DNA from: an uncultured Prevotella sp. | GTDB taxonomy: Bacteria > Bacteroidota > Bacteroidia > Bacteroidales > Bacteroidaceae | DNA length: 64,000 nucleotides | Assembly: GCA_945875635.1 (NCBI GenBank) | Contig: CAMCLD010000008.1 | Location: forward strand, 1 to 64,000 | Direction of reading: 5' to 3' | Part shown: piece by piece, positions 36,723 through 47,490 of the stretch | Position numbering within the stretch: position 1 is the stretch's first letter | Layout: each line of letters begins with the position of its first letter | The notes under the pieces: model-generated | What the model was told of the DNA's origin: nothing | The model's database searches: none | The model's input: only the letters and a program-made list of their open reading frames with translations | Position numbers and translations under genes: made by a program

Positions 36723-37601
36723 ATGGCAAAAAAACGCAAGAAGACCCGCAGCCGCTATGGCTTGCAGGTCGTAACTTTATGTATAAGCACGGCGATGGTG
36801 CTTATACTATTGGGTATGGTTGTTCTTACCATATGCACTGGTAGGAACCTGTCTTCATACGTCAAGGAAAACCTGACGGTGACGGTTATTCTCAGTCCCA
36901 ATGTCTCCGACCAGGAGGCACAGGCATTGTGCAAGAAGGTGAAATCCCTGAGCCATATAAGTGATATCAATTTCGTAAGCCGTGAACAGGCTCTAAAAGA
37001 AGGGACGAAAGAGTTAGGGGCAGACCCGAGCGAATTTGCCGGCGAGAATCCTTTCACGGCCTCCATAGAGTTAAGGCTGCATGCTGACTATGCCAACAAC
37101 GATTCCATCAAGCATATCGCCGAGCAACTGAAACGCTTCCATGGAGTTGCCGACATTGATTATAGGCAGGACTTGATAGATAGTGTCAACAACACGCTCC
37201 GAAAGATTGGTCTCGTACTTCTTGTTCTTGCGGCATTGTTGACGATTGTCTCCTTCTCCTTGATAAACAATACTATCAGGCTGAGTATATACTCAAGGCG
37301 TTTCTCCATCCACACCATGAAATTAGTGGGTGCGAGCTGGGGCTTCATACGGTTTCCGTTTATCAAGGGTGCGATAGGGCAGGGACTGCTTTCTGCCTTT
37401 ATTGCTTTGATGGTGCTTGGTAGTGGAATGTATGGACTGTATTGCTATGAGCCGGACATGACCATAGTAATCGACTGGCAGGTTCTTGCCATTACGTCCG
37501 CCTCTGTTTTGCTTTCAGGCGTGCTCATAACAACATTCTGTGCATGGCTGTCCGTCAACAAGTTCCTTCGTATGAAAGCTGGAGATTTGTATAAGATATA
37601 A
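36723..37601 (+). CDS. ftsX: Cell division permease FtsX
   Basis: N-terminal TM, periplasmic domain, IRLSIYSRRFSIHTMKLVGASWGFIRFPFIKGAIGQG. Confidence 0.9.
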   Translation: MAKKRKKTRSRYGLQVVTLCISTAMVLILLGMVVLTICTGRNLSSYVKENLTVTVILSPNVSDQEAQALCKKVKSLSHISDINFVSREQALKEGTKELGADPSEFAGENPFTASIELRLHADYANNDSIKHIAEQLKRFHGVADIDYRQDLIDSVNNTLRKIGLVLLVLAALLTIVSFSLINNTIRLSIYSRRFSIHTMKLVGASWGFIRFPFIKGAIGQGLLSAFIALMVLGSGMYGLYCYEPDMTIVIDWQVLAITSASVLLSGVLITTFCAWLSVNKFLRMKAGDLYKI

Positions 37602-37627
37602 ACGATTTCAATTTAAAATATAACTAT

Positions 37628-37873
37628 ATGGATAAAAACAACTTGGCATTCGGAAAGATGAATTTCATTCTCCTTGCTGTTAGTCTGCTGCTTATAGTGA
37701 CAGGCTTTGTGCTTATGAGCGGTGGAGGCTCCACAGAGAAGTATTTCAACCCTGATGTATATGGCGTACTGCATGTGAGGGTAGCACCTGTGGTGACCTT
37801 TATAGGTTTCGTTTCCGTCATAGTTGCCATAGTCTATAAACCAAAAGACAATGATAAGGAGGAAGGTAAATAA
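37628..37873 (+). CDS. DUF3098 small membrane protein
   Basis: Two TM segments; located between ftsX and uppP. Confidence 0.8.
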   Translation: MDKNNLAFGKMNFILLAVSLLLIVTGFVLMSGGGSTEKYFNPDVYGVLHVRVAPVVTFIGFVSVIVAIVYKPKDNDKEEGK

Positions 37874-38700
37874 TGGATTGGCTTGAAGCTCTAATACTCG
37901 GTGCGTTGCAGGGGTTGACGGAATATCTGCCTGTTAGCAGCAGCGGGCACCTTGCCATAGGTTCATGGCTTTTTGAAATTAATCCGGAAGAGAACCTCAC
38001 CTTCACCATAGCTGTTCATGTTGCAACGGTTTTAAGTACACTTGTAGTGCTTTGGAAAGAAGTGTCCTGGATATTCAAAGGCTTGTTCAGATGTTCGGCA
38101 GCTGATAGGTCAGCATGTGGCCTGAACGAAGAGACACGTTACGTCCTGAACATTATAGTGTCAATGATACCAGTAGGAATTGTTGGCGTGTTTTTCAAGG
38201 ACTATGTAGAGAGCATCTTTGGTTCGGGACTTGTCGTAGTAGGCAGTATGCTGCTTGTGACAGCTTGCCTGCTTACATTCTCCTATTTTGCACGTCCCCG
38301 TCAGAAAGAAAGAATATCCATGGTTGATGCCTTTATAATCGGGCTTGCACAGGCCGTTGCAGTAATGCCCGGTCTCTCACGGTCTGGCAGCACAATAGCC
38401 ACCGGCCTTTTGTTGGGTAACAAAAAGGAATCGTTGGCACAGTTCTCATTCCTCATGGTTATACCTCCTATTCTCGGTGAGGCTTTGCTCGATACATATA
38501 AGGCAATAGCCCATGGTGCTGAGGCTGCAATTGGCGATATCTCTATCCTTGCACTTTTGTTAGGTTTCCTGTCATCCTTTGTCTTTGGCTGTCTTGCATG
38601 CAAGTGGATGATAGGTATTGTCAAGAAAGGCAAGTTGATATATTTCGCAGTCTATTGCGCCGTTGTTGGAGCTGCTACGCTTGTGTTCTCTTTATTGTAA
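37873..38700 (+). CDS. uppP: Undecaprenyl-diphosphatase
   Basis: [38 protein letters not shown]. Confidence 0.95.
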   Translation: MDWLEALILGALQGLTEYLPVSSSGHLAIGSWLFEINPEENLTFTIAVHVATVLSTLVVLWKEVSWIFKGLFRCSAADRSACGLNEETRYVLNIIVSMIPVGIVGVFFKDYVESIFGSGLVVVGSMLLVTACLLTFSYFARPRQKERISMVDAFIIGLAQAVAVMPGLSRSGSTIATGLLLGNKKESLAQFSFLMVIPPILGEALLDTYKAIAHGAEAAIGDISILALLLGFLSSFVFGCLACKWMIGIVKKGKLIYFAVYCAVVGAATLVFSLL

Positions 38701-38706
38701 TGGAAG

Positions 38707-39405
38707 ATGGATTTCAAAGAAGGTACGATAATAGCTATAGACAAACCGTATGGAATGTCTAGTTTCGGAGCATTGGCACGAGTACGTACCATGTGTAGCA
38801 GAAAGGCATGCCATAAAGTTAAGATTGGGCATGCAGGAACCCTTGACCCACTTGCTACAGGCGTGCTGGTTCTCTGTACAGGAAAGATGACCAAGCGGAT
38901 AGAGGAGATGCAGAGCCACGACAAGGAATACGAGGCTACGTTGCAGTTGGGCGCTTCCACTCCGAGCCACGACATGGAGCATGACGTTGACAAGACATAC
39001 CCCACAGAACATCTCTCTCTCCCACTTATTGAAGAGACCCTTGGGCTTTTCGTAGGTGACATACAGCAGGTTCCACCTTCATATTCTGCATGTAAGATTA
39101 ACGGACAACGTGCATACGACCTGAAGAGGAAAGGCAGAGACGTAGAGTTGAGTCCCAAAGACATACATATTGAGAGTATTGACATACTCCGATACGATGA
39201 TGCATCCAAGCAACTCACCATCAAGGTCAACTGTGGCAAGGGGACATATATAAGAGCACTCGCAAGAGATTTGGGAAAGGCTCTCGGAAGTGGTGCATAC
39301 CTTACAGCCTTGAGGCGAACACGCGTGGGCGACATAAAGGTTAGTGACTGTATCGCTCTTGATGCATTTGAATCATGGTTAGACAAACAAGAATATAATA
39401 TATGA
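38707..39405 (+). CDS. truB: tRNA pseudouridine(55) synthase
   Basis: [57 protein letters not shown]. Confidence 0.96.
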   Translation: MDFKEGTIIAIDKPYGMSSFGALARVRTMCSRKACHKVKIGHAGTLDPLATGVLVLCTGKMTKRIEEMQSHDKEYEATLQLGASTPSHDMEHDVDKTYPTEHLSLPLIEETLGLFVGDIQQVPPSYSACKINGQRAYDLKRKGRDVELSPKDIHIESIDILRYDDASKQLTIKVNCGKGTYIRALARDLGKALGSGAYLTALRRTRVGDIKVSDCIALDAFESWLDKQEYNI

Positions 39406-40580
39406 AACTCTCACAATTCAAGTTTAAACTTCCAGCGGAACAGGTAGCTCTTTATCCGCATCAGTCAGTTCATACAATAAACCGACCTGATGGTACGTCT
39501 GACACTTTCAAGGTGACAAGAAGTGACGAGTGCCGTCTTATGGTGCTCCATCGCAAGTCGGGAACTATCGATTTGTACAAGAAAGACAGTGATGGCAATC
39601 CTATAGAGGGCGAATATCTTGATTTTAGGAATGTAGTCGATTACTTTGGCGAGGGTGACACTTTCGTGTTCAATGACACCAAGGTTTTCCCGGCAAGACT
39701 TTATGGTACAAAGGAAAAGACAGATGCCAAGATTGAGGTGTTCCTGTTGAGGGAACTCAACGAGGAGATGCGCCTTTGGGATGTCCTTGTAGAGCCTGCG
39801 CGAAAGATTAGAATAGGCAACAAGCTCTTTTTTGATGAGAGTGGGAATATGGTGGCCGAGGTTATTGACAACACAACAAGCAGAGGAAGGACATTGCGTT
39901 TCCTTTACGACTGTCCGCATGACGAGTTCAAGCGCGATCTTTATGCACTTGGTGAGGCTCCCCTTCCACGTTATGTCATTGACAACAGGGTAACTGAAGA
40001 GAAACCTGCACATGCCACTGCAGAGGATATGGCAGACTTCCAGACTGTCTTCGCTTCCAAGGAAGGTGCAGTCACGGCACCTGCCACAGGTCTGCATTTC
40101 AGCAGGGAGATGTTAAAGAAAATGGAGATACTCGGTATCCGTTCTGCTTTCATTACACTTCATTGTGGACTTGGTAATTTCCATAATATAGAGGTAGAGG
40201 ACCTCACGAAACACAAGATGGATTCCGAGCAGATGGAAATCACGGCAGAGGCATGTGAGCTTGTCAACAGTGCCAAAAGGGCTGGACACCATATCTGCGC
40301 TGTTGGCACAAGTGTGCTGAAAGCTACGGAGACAGCAGTAGGCACAGACGGTATGCTGAAGGAGTATGAGGGATGGACAAACAAGTTCATATTTCCACCA
40401 TATGATTTTGGTTTTGCTGATGCCATGATAGCCAATTTCTACCATCCACTTTCCACACTGCTGATGTCAACATCCGCATTTGGCGGTTACGACCTTGTCA
40501 TGGAGGCTTACGACCTTGCATTGAAACATGACTTTAAGTTTGGTTGCTTCGGTGATGCATTGCTCATTCTTGACGACTGA
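39402..40580 (+). CDS. queA: S-adenosylmethionine:tRNA ribosyltransferase-isomerase
   Basis: [39 protein letters not shown]-type motif, [21 protein letters not shown]. Confidence 0.95.
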   Translation: MKLSQFKFKLPAEQVALYPHQSVHTINRPDGTSDTFKVTRSDECRLMVLHRKSGTIDLYKKDSDGNPIEGEYLDFRNVVDYFGEGDTFVFNDTKVFPARLYGTKEKTDAKIEVFLLRELNEEMRLWDVLVEPARKIRIGNKLFFDESGNMVAEVIDNTTSRGRTLRFLYDCPHDEFKRDLYALGEAPLPRYVIDNRVTEEKPAHATAEDMADFQTVFASKEGAVTAPATGLHFSREMLKKMEILGIRSAFITLHCGLGNFHNIEVEDLTKHKMDSEQMEITAEACELVNSAKRAGHHICAVGTSVLKATETAVGTDGMLKEYEGWTNKFIFPPYDFGFADAMIANFYHPLSTLLMSTSAFGGYDLVMEAYDLALKHDFKFGCFGDALLILDD

Positions 40581-40999
40581 TGGCAACAGACTTCCATATG
40601 GTATATCTTGCGCTTGGCTCCAATATCGGAGACAGGCGCAATGCTTTATCAGAAGCCATACGCCTTATCGATGAGAGGGTGGGGCGTGTGGACAAGGTGT
40701 CCTCTTTCATGGAGACGGAACCATGGGGCTTCAAGTCTGAATTCAAATTCCTAAATGCTGTCTTGTCTGTCCAGTCAATGCTCTCGCCTATTGAAATCCT
40801 TCATATAACACAGAACATTGAGAAAGAAATGGGGCGAGAGAAAAAATCGTTAGGCGGGATATATCATGACAGGATTATAGACATAGACCTATTGATGTAC
40901 GACTCGCTCCAACTCGACACCCCGGAACTTACACTCCCACATCCACACATGAAGGAGCGTGAGTTTGTGATGATTCCCCTCATGGAGATTCTTTCATAG
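40580..40999 (+). CDS. folK: 2-amino-4-hydroxy-6-hydroxymethyldihydropteridine pyrophosphokinase
   Basis: YLALGSNIGDRRNALSEAI, FLNAVLSVQS, RIIDIDLLMYD, LPHPHMKEREFVMIPLMEI. Confidence 0.94.
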   Translation: MATDFHMVYLALGSNIGDRRNALSEAIRLIDERVGRVDKVSSFMETEPWGFKSEFKFLNAVLSVQSMLSPIEILHITQNIEKEMGREKKSLGGIYHDRIIDIDLLMYDSLQLDTPELTLPHPHMKEREFVMIPLMEILS

Positions 41000-41086
41000 A
41001 TATTTTATCGATGAAAATCCTTATTTCCTCCATCGTTGTGAGCATATAATTCTTCATGTCTTCTACGTTGGAAATACCGAAAATGC

Positions 41087-41100
41087 CGTAAACGTTTACG
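41087..41100. promoter_or_regulatory. 14-bp perfect palindrome CGTAAACGTTTACG, candidate operator
   Basis: Upstream of a consensus promoter for the secreted protein/pectate lyase pair. Confidence 0.7.
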
Positions 41101-41120
41101 TTGTTGCTTTCTCAATTATG

Positions 41121-41151
41121 TTTGTCATGTCAGAAAAAAGAGATAAATTTG
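41121..41151 (+). promoter_or_regulatory. Bacteroidetes-type promoter TTTG-N19-TAAATTTG
   Basis: tttg 41121-41124, 19 nt, taaatttg 41144-41151. Confidence 0.75.
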
Positions 41152-41229
41152 CAACGTAAACCAAATTTTATTCTATTAGCTTTTTCCGCCACAACATTCA
41201 AAATACAGACTATATAAAAACTTAAGACA

Positions 41230-41592
41230 ATGAAAAAAACATTATTACTATGCACTGTCCTGGCATTGTTGTCAGTAGGCAAGGTCTATGCGGATATTAC
41301 GCAGACAGTGACCGTGAATGGTTCTGTTGTCGGGAAGGATGTCAAGCAGATTTCCTTCAGCGGTGACAACGTAACATTGGTTTTTGATGATGATACGTCA
41401 ACAACCGAGGATATGTCCCTTGTTGAGATATCATTCTCTTACACACCTGCATCAATCCATGGCGTGGAAAACACTTCAGACAGCTTCGACTCCACAATAT
41501 ATAATGTGGCAGGACAGAATGTCGGAAATAGTGCCAACAATCTACAGAAAGGCGTTTACATCATTAACAAGAAGCAAATCCTAAAGAAATAA
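41230..41592 (+). CDS. Small secreted protein with C-terminal sorting-signal-like tail
   Basis: Signal peptide; C-terminus STIYNVAGQNVGNSANNLQKGVYIINKKQILKK. Confidence 0.65.
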   Translation: MKKTLLLCTVLALLSVGKVYADITQTVTVNGSVVGKDVKQISFSGDNVTLVFDDDTSTTEDMSLVEISFSYTPASIHGVENTSDSFDSTIYNVAGQNVGNSANNLQKGVYIINKKQILKK

Positions 41593-41598
41593 AGAGCC

Positions 41599-44400
41599 AT
41601 GAAAAAGATTTATTCTAGCATTTTCGCTTATTCAATGCTATGCCTTCTGTCGCTCATAGGTATGAGGGCTAACGCACAGACATGGAACTTCAGTGACGAG
41701 GGCGTAAGTGAATCTGATGCCGCAAACTTGAATGCCGATACTGAGAACTGGACATACGATTCCACCAATAACCGCTGGTGCAATGCCTCCACATTTACAG
41801 ATTCTCCATTGACAGCTAATGGTGCGGAGCTGTTTTTCACCAAAGGCTTGCTATTCACTACACCTGTTGCTGATGGCATAAGGCTTGATGACAAGAAACT
41901 TTGTCTGACCCTCAATAAGGCAACCACAATCGTGACAATAAAGAATGCCGTAAAAGGTTATAAGCTTACAGTACGCTGCAAGTCAAGTTCAAGTACTGCG
42001 GATAGGGGCATTAATGTAACTAATGTCACACCTGAGTCCGGATATTTCAACCAGACAACACTTGAGAGCCAGACAAACGTAGGTACGGTTACTGAGGATG
42101 GAGACATAACACTACAGTCAACGGGTGGCATGTATGTATATGAAATTTCACTTGTTGACCCAACTGTGGCTCCTCCTGTTGAGCAGACATACAATTCCGT
42201 CCCTCTAAACGCTCTCAAGAACCAGATGCGTCTCACATTAACCAGCTCCGAGATAAAGTATTACAATACCGATGAGGTTAAGGTGGATATTGACAAGACT
42301 ACCAACAAAGTGACAGTTACTCCTCTTAATGGCACATGGACTGATGTCTATGCAGGAACAGTAAAGAATCTGACATTCTCCAAGGCAGAGGCTACAGGAA
42401 GCGAGGGTGACTTCTCCAATCCAGACGGACAGGTTGAGATTACCGAGGCAAAGGGATGGCAGGAATCTGCGTATATAAAATGGCTTCCTTTCTCAGGTGC
42501 AGACAACTATAATGTATATGTCATGGGTGGACAGTACAGCTCATGGACAAAGATTGACGAACAGCTTGTGCGTGACTATGGCACATATTGCCGTGCCGAT
42601 GTCGTTGGACTGAGAGCATCGTCCGACTACAGTCTGAAAGTAGTGCCATGCGCTTCAGGAACAGAAATGACATCAGCTGCCAATGAGGCAACGTCACTTA
42701 ACGTAATAAATTATGTGCGTGAGGACTTTGCACACAAGGGCAGGACAACAGGAATCGGTGCCTATAATCTTGACGGAACATTAAAGGAAGGCGCACATGT
42801 AATATATGTAACGGCGAATACAGCCAAGACCGTTTCTGTTGACCTCGTAGGCGGAACGTTCACGGGACTTCAGAACATCATAACAGGTTATCAGAAAGGC
42901 AATGCCGAGAAACCTCTTGCAGTGCGTATCATTGGCAAGGTGGAAGCTGGAAACATGGACTCATTCGGCAGTTCTGCAGAGGGATTGCAGGTTAAGGGCA
43001 AGAATTCATACTCAGACCTTAACATAACCATAGAGGGTATTGGAGATGATGCCACAATTAGCGGCTTCGGTATTCTCTGCCGCAACGCAAGCAGTGTGGA
43101 ATTCAGAAATTTTGCCATAATGCTTTGCATGGACGACTGTCTGTCTCTTGATACAGACAACAGCAATATATGGATTCACAACATGGACCTGTTCTATGGA
43201 AGTACAGGTGGTGCAGCTGACCAGGCCAAAGGTGATGGAACAATAGACATAAAAGGTGACTCGAAGTACATCTCTGTGGCTTACAACAGATTCTGGGACA
43301 GCGGCAAGTCTTCTCTATGCGGAATGACAAGCGAGACAGGACCTAACTGGATTACATACCATCACAACTGGTTTGACCATTCTGACTCACGCCATCCACG
43401 TATTCGCACTATGAGTGTGCATGTATGGAACAACTATTATGACGGAGTTGCAAAATATGGCGTGGGAGCTGCAAAGCAGAGCAACGCCTTTGTAGAGGCA
43501 AACTATTTCCGTGGAACGAAATATCCAATGCTCACATCTCAGCAGGGTTCTGACATTGCTTCTGATCCAAAGGGTACATTCTCTGGTGAAGATGGTGGCG
43601 TGATAAAGTCATTCGGAAACTTATTTGCAGAAAAGCCTTCTTCATTCAAGTATGTAACCTACCAGCAGAATGATACACAGTATGATGCCTATGAGGCAGA
43701 GACTCGCAACGAGCAGGTTCCGTCAAGCGTGGCTGCTCTCAAGGGTGGCAAGACATACTCCAACTTCGATACTGACAACTCCATAATGTATTCATACAAT
43801 CCTGATGCCGCTGCTGATGTTCCTGCAAAGGTAACTGGCTATTATGGAGCAGGACGTCTCAACCATGGTGACTTCACATGGAGCTTCGAAGGAATGGATT
43901 CAGACTACAATGTCGATTCTGCACTAAAGTCGGCTCTTGGTAACTACAAGTCTTCTCTTGTCAAGATTTTCGGTGATGAGAATGCTTCAAGTGGCGAGAC
44001 TGGCGGTGGCGAGACTGGCGGTGGCGAGTCTGGCGGCGGTGATGTTGCAGAAGGAACTGTTCTCTGCGACTTCAACAGCGGAGCTCCATCAAGTTCAGTA
44101 TTCAAAGTAAAAGGCAACTACAAGACAGAGGATACGTTGATAGACGGTGTAACCTATACAAAGAGTCTCAAGATGGAGTCTTCTACAAATGTGTCATTCA
44201 CTACATCTGCCGCTATGAAGATGACAGTATATTTCGGCAAAAGTAGCACTAATTATACTTTGAAGTATGATGATGTAAAGCAGACAGGTGACAGCACTAC
44301 TAAGTCTCTTACATTAGACGTTGAGGCTGGTTCTCACACCTTGACCAAGGCAGACCAATGTACCATAGCCCTCATAAAGCTTGAACCTGTTACAGAATGA
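41599..44400 (+). CDS. Secreted multidomain pectate lyase (PL1-like)
   Basis: Signal peptide; FnIII-like region; IRGKVEAGNM-type core, DGTIDIKGDSKYISVAYNRFWDSGKSSLCGMT, ITYHHNWFDHSDSRHPRIR; GETGGGETGGGESGGG linker; C-terminal module. Confidence 0.85.
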   Translation: MKKIYSSIFAYSMLCLLSLIGMRANAQTWNFSDEGVSESDAANLNADTENWTYDSTNNRWCNASTFTDSPLTANGAELFFTKGLLFTTPVADGIRLDDKKLCLTLNKATTIVTIKNAVKGYKLTVRCKSSSSTADRGINVTNVTPESGYFNQTTLESQTNVGTVTEDGDITLQSTGGMYVYEISLVDPTVAPPVEQTYNSVPLNALKNQMRLTLTSSEIKYYNTDEVKVDIDKTTNKVTVTPLNGTWTDVYAGTVKNLTFSKAEATGSEGDFSNPDGQVEITEAKGWQESAYIKWLPFSGADNYNVYVMGGQYSSWTKIDEQLVRDYGTYCRADVVGLRASSDYSLKVVPCASGTEMTSAANEATSLNVINYVREDFAHKGRTTGIGAYNLDGTLKEGAHVIYVTANTAKTVSVDLVGGTFTGLQNIITGYQKGNAEKPLAVRIIGKVEAGNMDSFGSSAEGLQVKGKNSYSDLNITIEGIGDDATISGFGILCRNASSVEFRNFAIMLCMDDCLSLDTDNSNIWIHNMDLFYGSTGGAADQAKGDGTIDIKGDSKYISVAYNRFWDSGKSSLCGMTSETGPNWITYHHNWFDHSDSRHPRIRTMSVHVWNNYYDGVAKYGVGAAKQSNAFVEANYFRGTKYPMLTSQQGSDIASDPKGTFSGEDGGVIKSFGNLFAEKPSSFKYVTYQQNDTQYDAYEAETRNEQVPSSVAALKGGKTYSNFDTDNSIMYSYNPDAAADVPAKVTGYYGAGRLNHGDFTWSFEGMDSDYNVDSALKSALGNYKSSLVKIFGDENASSGETGGGETGGGESGGGDVAEGTVLCDFNSGAPSSSVFKVKGNYKTEDTLIDGVTYTKSLKMESSTNVSFTTSAAMKMTVYFGKSSTNYTLKYDDVKQTGDSTTKSLTLDVEAGSHTLTKADQCTIALIKLEPVTE
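43989..44039 (+). repeat. In-frame tandem repeat coding the Gly/Glu/Thr linker of the pectate lyase
   Basis: GGCGAGACTGGCGGT-type 15-bp units coding GETGG. Confidence 0.85.
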
Positions 44401-44483
44401 AATGACAGCTATTATGACAAGGCTGCTGTATCATGTTTTGCAGACATCGTGTCATAAGCAAGCTAAACCAAAGACATAACTCT

Positions 44484-44520
44484 ATCCACGGCTTCCGTCA
44501 AAAGAAGTCGTGGATATTTC
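44484..44520 (+). terminator. Intrinsic terminator after pectate lyase
   Basis: ATCCACGGCTTC-CGTCAAAA-GAAGTCGTGGAT then ATTTC. Confidence 0.75.
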
Positions 44521-44716
44521 ATTTTCCATTTTCCATCATCCATTTTCAATTCTAATAATACGATATGAAAAACAAACAGGAATTGAATGCAGAAGGTATT
44601 GGCGTTAATGGAAACATTGATGGAATATCAACAAGTTTTTTATCCAGACAGGCTGATAATTCGAGATTTTTGTATAAATTTGCACCCCAGAATAATTATT
44701 CAACTGTTTTATCAAT

Positions 44717-45925
44717 ATGCCAGAAATTTCAGTAAGAGGACTTGAGATGCCCGAGTCTCCAATCAGGAAACTCGCACCTTTGGCACAGGCTGCCAAACAG
44801 AGAGGCATCAAGGTCTATCATTTGAATATCGGTCAGCCCGACCTTCCAACCCCACAGTGCGGACTTGATGCCCTCAAGGATATTGACCGCACTGTGCTGG
44901 AATATTCTCCGTCACAAGGCTACCAGAGTTACAGGGAGAAGCTCGTGGGCTATTATGCGAAGTTTGGCATTGATGTCACGGCAGATGACATCATCATTAC
45001 TTCCGGTGGGTCTGAGGCTGTACTGTTCGCTTTCATGAGTTGTCTTAATCCTGGCGACGAGATAATAGTGCCAGAACCTGCTTATGCCAACTATATGGCA
45101 TTTGCCATATCCGCAGGTGCTAAGATACGTACTATAGCCACTACTATCGACGAAGGCTTCTCTCTTCCAAAGGTGGAAAAATTCGAGGAACTTATTAATG
45201 AGCGCACAAGGGCAATCATGATATGCAATCCCAACAACCCGACGGGATATCTTTACACAAGGCGCGAGATGAACCAGATTAGAGACTTGGTGAAGAAGTA
45301 TGACCTTTACCTATTCTCTGACGAGGTTTACAGAGAGTATATATATACAGGCTCACCATATATTTCTGCATGCCACCTTGAGGGTATCGAACAGAATGTC
45401 GTGCTTATCGACTCTGTGTCAAAACGCTATTCAGAATGTGGAATACGCATCGGCGCACTGATAACGAAAAATGCCGAGATAAGGAAGGCAGTGATGAAGT
45501 TTTGTCAGGCTCGTCTTTCCCCTCCGCTTATCGGTCAGATAGTGGCAGAGGCATCGCTCGATGCACCAGAGGAATATTACAGGGAAGTTTACGACGAGTA
45601 TGTAGAAAGGCGTAAATGCCTTATCGATGGACTCAACAGAATACCCGGTGTCTATTCCCCGATACCGATGGGAGCGTTCTATACCGTGGCACAGTTGCCC
45701 GTTGACAACTCCGAAAACTTCTGTAGATGGTGTCTTGAGAAATTCAACTATGAAGGAGAGACAGTGATGATGGCTCCTGCATCGGGGTTCTATACGACAC
45801 CTGGAGCTGGTGCTAATCAGGTCAGGATAGCCTATGTCTTGCGCAAACACGATTTGGAAAGAGCATTGCTCATATTGCGTAAAGCTCTTGAGGCATATCC
45901 TGGCAGAGTTGAAAATGAAGGCTGA
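44717..45925 (+). CDS. Class I/II pyridoxal-phosphate aminotransferase
   Basis: NIGQPDLPTP, NPNNPTGYLYT, LFSDEVYREYIY, IDSVSKRYSECGIRIG. Confidence 0.93.
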   Translation: MPEISVRGLEMPESPIRKLAPLAQAAKQRGIKVYHLNIGQPDLPTPQCGLDALKDIDRTVLEYSPSQGYQSYREKLVGYYAKFGIDVTADDIIITSGGSEAVLFAFMSCLNPGDEIIVPEPAYANYMAFAISAGAKIRTIATTIDEGFSLPKVEKFEELINERTRAIMICNPNNPTGYLYTRREMNQIRDLVKKYDLYLFSDEVYREYIYTGSPYISACHLEGIEQNVVLIDSVSKRYSECGIRIGALITKNAEIRKAVMKFCQARLSPPLIGQIVAEASLDAPEEYYREVYDEYVERRKCLIDGLNRIPGVYSPIPMGAFYTVAQLPVDNSENFCRWCLEKFNYEGETVMMAPASGFYTTPGAGANQVRIAYVLRKHDLERALLILRKALEAYPGRVENEG

Positions 45926-47178
45926 TGATGATTCGTTTTCCTTTATTCATAAGTAGAAAGATTTCCGGAAAGGACCAGGCAAGGCGCAGTGCGTCAACGC
46001 CGGCTATAACCATTGCCACCATAGGCGTGTCAGTGGGACTTGCCGTCATGATTGTGTCTGTCAGTGTGGTGCTTGGTTTCAAGCATAGCATAAGGGACAG
46101 GATAATCGGTTTCGGAAGCCATATAACAGTAGCCGACTATATGACCCTTCAGACTTCGGAGCAATATCCAATACAGATAGGCGACTCCATGATGAAGGTG
46201 CTGCGTGGGATGAATAATGTCAAGCATGTACAGCGATATGCGCTCAGGCAGGGAATATTGAAAACGGACAGTGACTTCCTCGGTATAATGTTCAAAGGCG
46301 TGGGACCTGAGTATGACACCACATTCATTCATGACAATCTGAAGAAAGGAAAACTGCCACGCTTTTCTGACAAGAGTGGAGGAAAGGACATCGTAATTTC
46401 CCAGAACATAGCTGATAAACTGAAGCTGCAATGTGGCGACAGGCTTTTCGCATATTTCGTAAACGATCAGGGGATAAAGGCAAGACGCTTCACCATAGCA
46501 GCCATATATGAGACAAACCTGAAACGCTACGACGAGAGCATATGCTTTACGGACATTTACACGGTAAATAAGCTGAACGGGTGGGAGCACGACCAGTACA
46601 GCGGTGCAGAGGTCACTCTTTCCGACTATTCAAAGCTTGACACTGTGGCACAGACAATGATAGAAAAAGTCAACAGGACACTCGACAAGTATGGCGGCAC
46701 CTATTCAACAGCCACTCTCACAGATATGAACCCGGAAATATTCTCTTGGATAGGACTTCTCGACCTTAATATATGGATAATAATTGCACTGATGACTGCC
46801 GTTGCGGCTGTTACAATGGTTTCTGGACTGCTCATAATAATACTTGAGCGTACACAGATGATAGGATTGCTCAAGGCTCTCGGGGCTCGCAATGCACAGA
46901 TAAGACAGATATTCCTCTGGTTTGCCACATTTATTATAATAAAAGCACTACTATGGGGCAATATCATAGGACTCGGAATAGTTGCGCTGCAGAAACTGAC
47001 TGGTGTCGTGACACTCGACCCACAGACCTATTATGTAAGTGTAGTGCCGGTAGAGATAAACATACCGATATTCCTGCTCCTTAATATTGCAACACTCGTT
47101 ATTTGTGTCTTCGTACTCGTGGCACCAAGCTATCTAATCTCTCATATTCATCCATCAAAATCCATGAGATACGAGTAG
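45925..47178 (+). CDS. LolC/E-like ABC transporter permease
   Basis: FISRKISG, ATIGVSVGLAVMIVSVSVVLGFKHSIRDRIIGFGSHI, C-terminal FtsX-type TM segments. Confidence 0.87.
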   Translation: MMIRFPLFISRKISGKDQARRSASTPAITIATIGVSVGLAVMIVSVSVVLGFKHSIRDRIIGFGSHITVADYMTLQTSEQYPIQIGDSMMKVLRGMNNVKHVQRYALRQGILKTDSDFLGIMFKGVGPEYDTTFIHDNLKKGKLPRFSDKSGGKDIVISQNIADKLKLQCGDRLFAYFVNDQGIKARRFTIAAIYETNLKRYDESICFTDIYTVNKLNGWEHDQYSGAEVTLSDYSKLDTVAQTMIEKVNRTLDKYGGTYSTATLTDMNPEIFSWIGLLDLNIWIIIALMTAVAAVTMVSGLLIIILERTQMIGLLKALGARNAQIRQIFLWFATFIIIKALLWGNIIGLGIVALQKLTGVVTLDPQTYYVSVVPVEINIPIFLLLNIATLVICVFVLVAPSYLISHIHPSKSMRYE

Positions 47179-47422
47179 TTGAATACCATCTCTCAAGTCT
47201 CTTCCAGCGACATCTGTCCTTTTAAATCCTCTTCTTCTTGTCATGGCTTGCCATGTCTCTTTGACGTATTTACCATCTTGCACACATATATACAAGGTAC
47301 TTTTGATTCTTAATAAATAGATTTTGGAATATGCTGACAAAAGATAATTGGAACAACAATATTCCCCTTTTGACCAATGTCTGAGAAAGAAATACAAGAA
47401 AATGCAGTAAGAAAACAAAATA

Positions 47423-47490
47423 TTGCACAAAAGTTTTGGCTTTGTGCAGATAAGATATTAACTTTGCACAAAAATTTATACTTTGTGCAA
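47423..47490 (+). promoter_or_regulatory. Two TTGCACAAA-N9-TTTGTGCA inverted repeats over the promoter and start codon of acyl-CoA ligase copy 1
   Basis: 47423-47448 and 47464-47490; TAACTTTG at 47459-47466; ATG at 47490. Confidence 0.85.
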
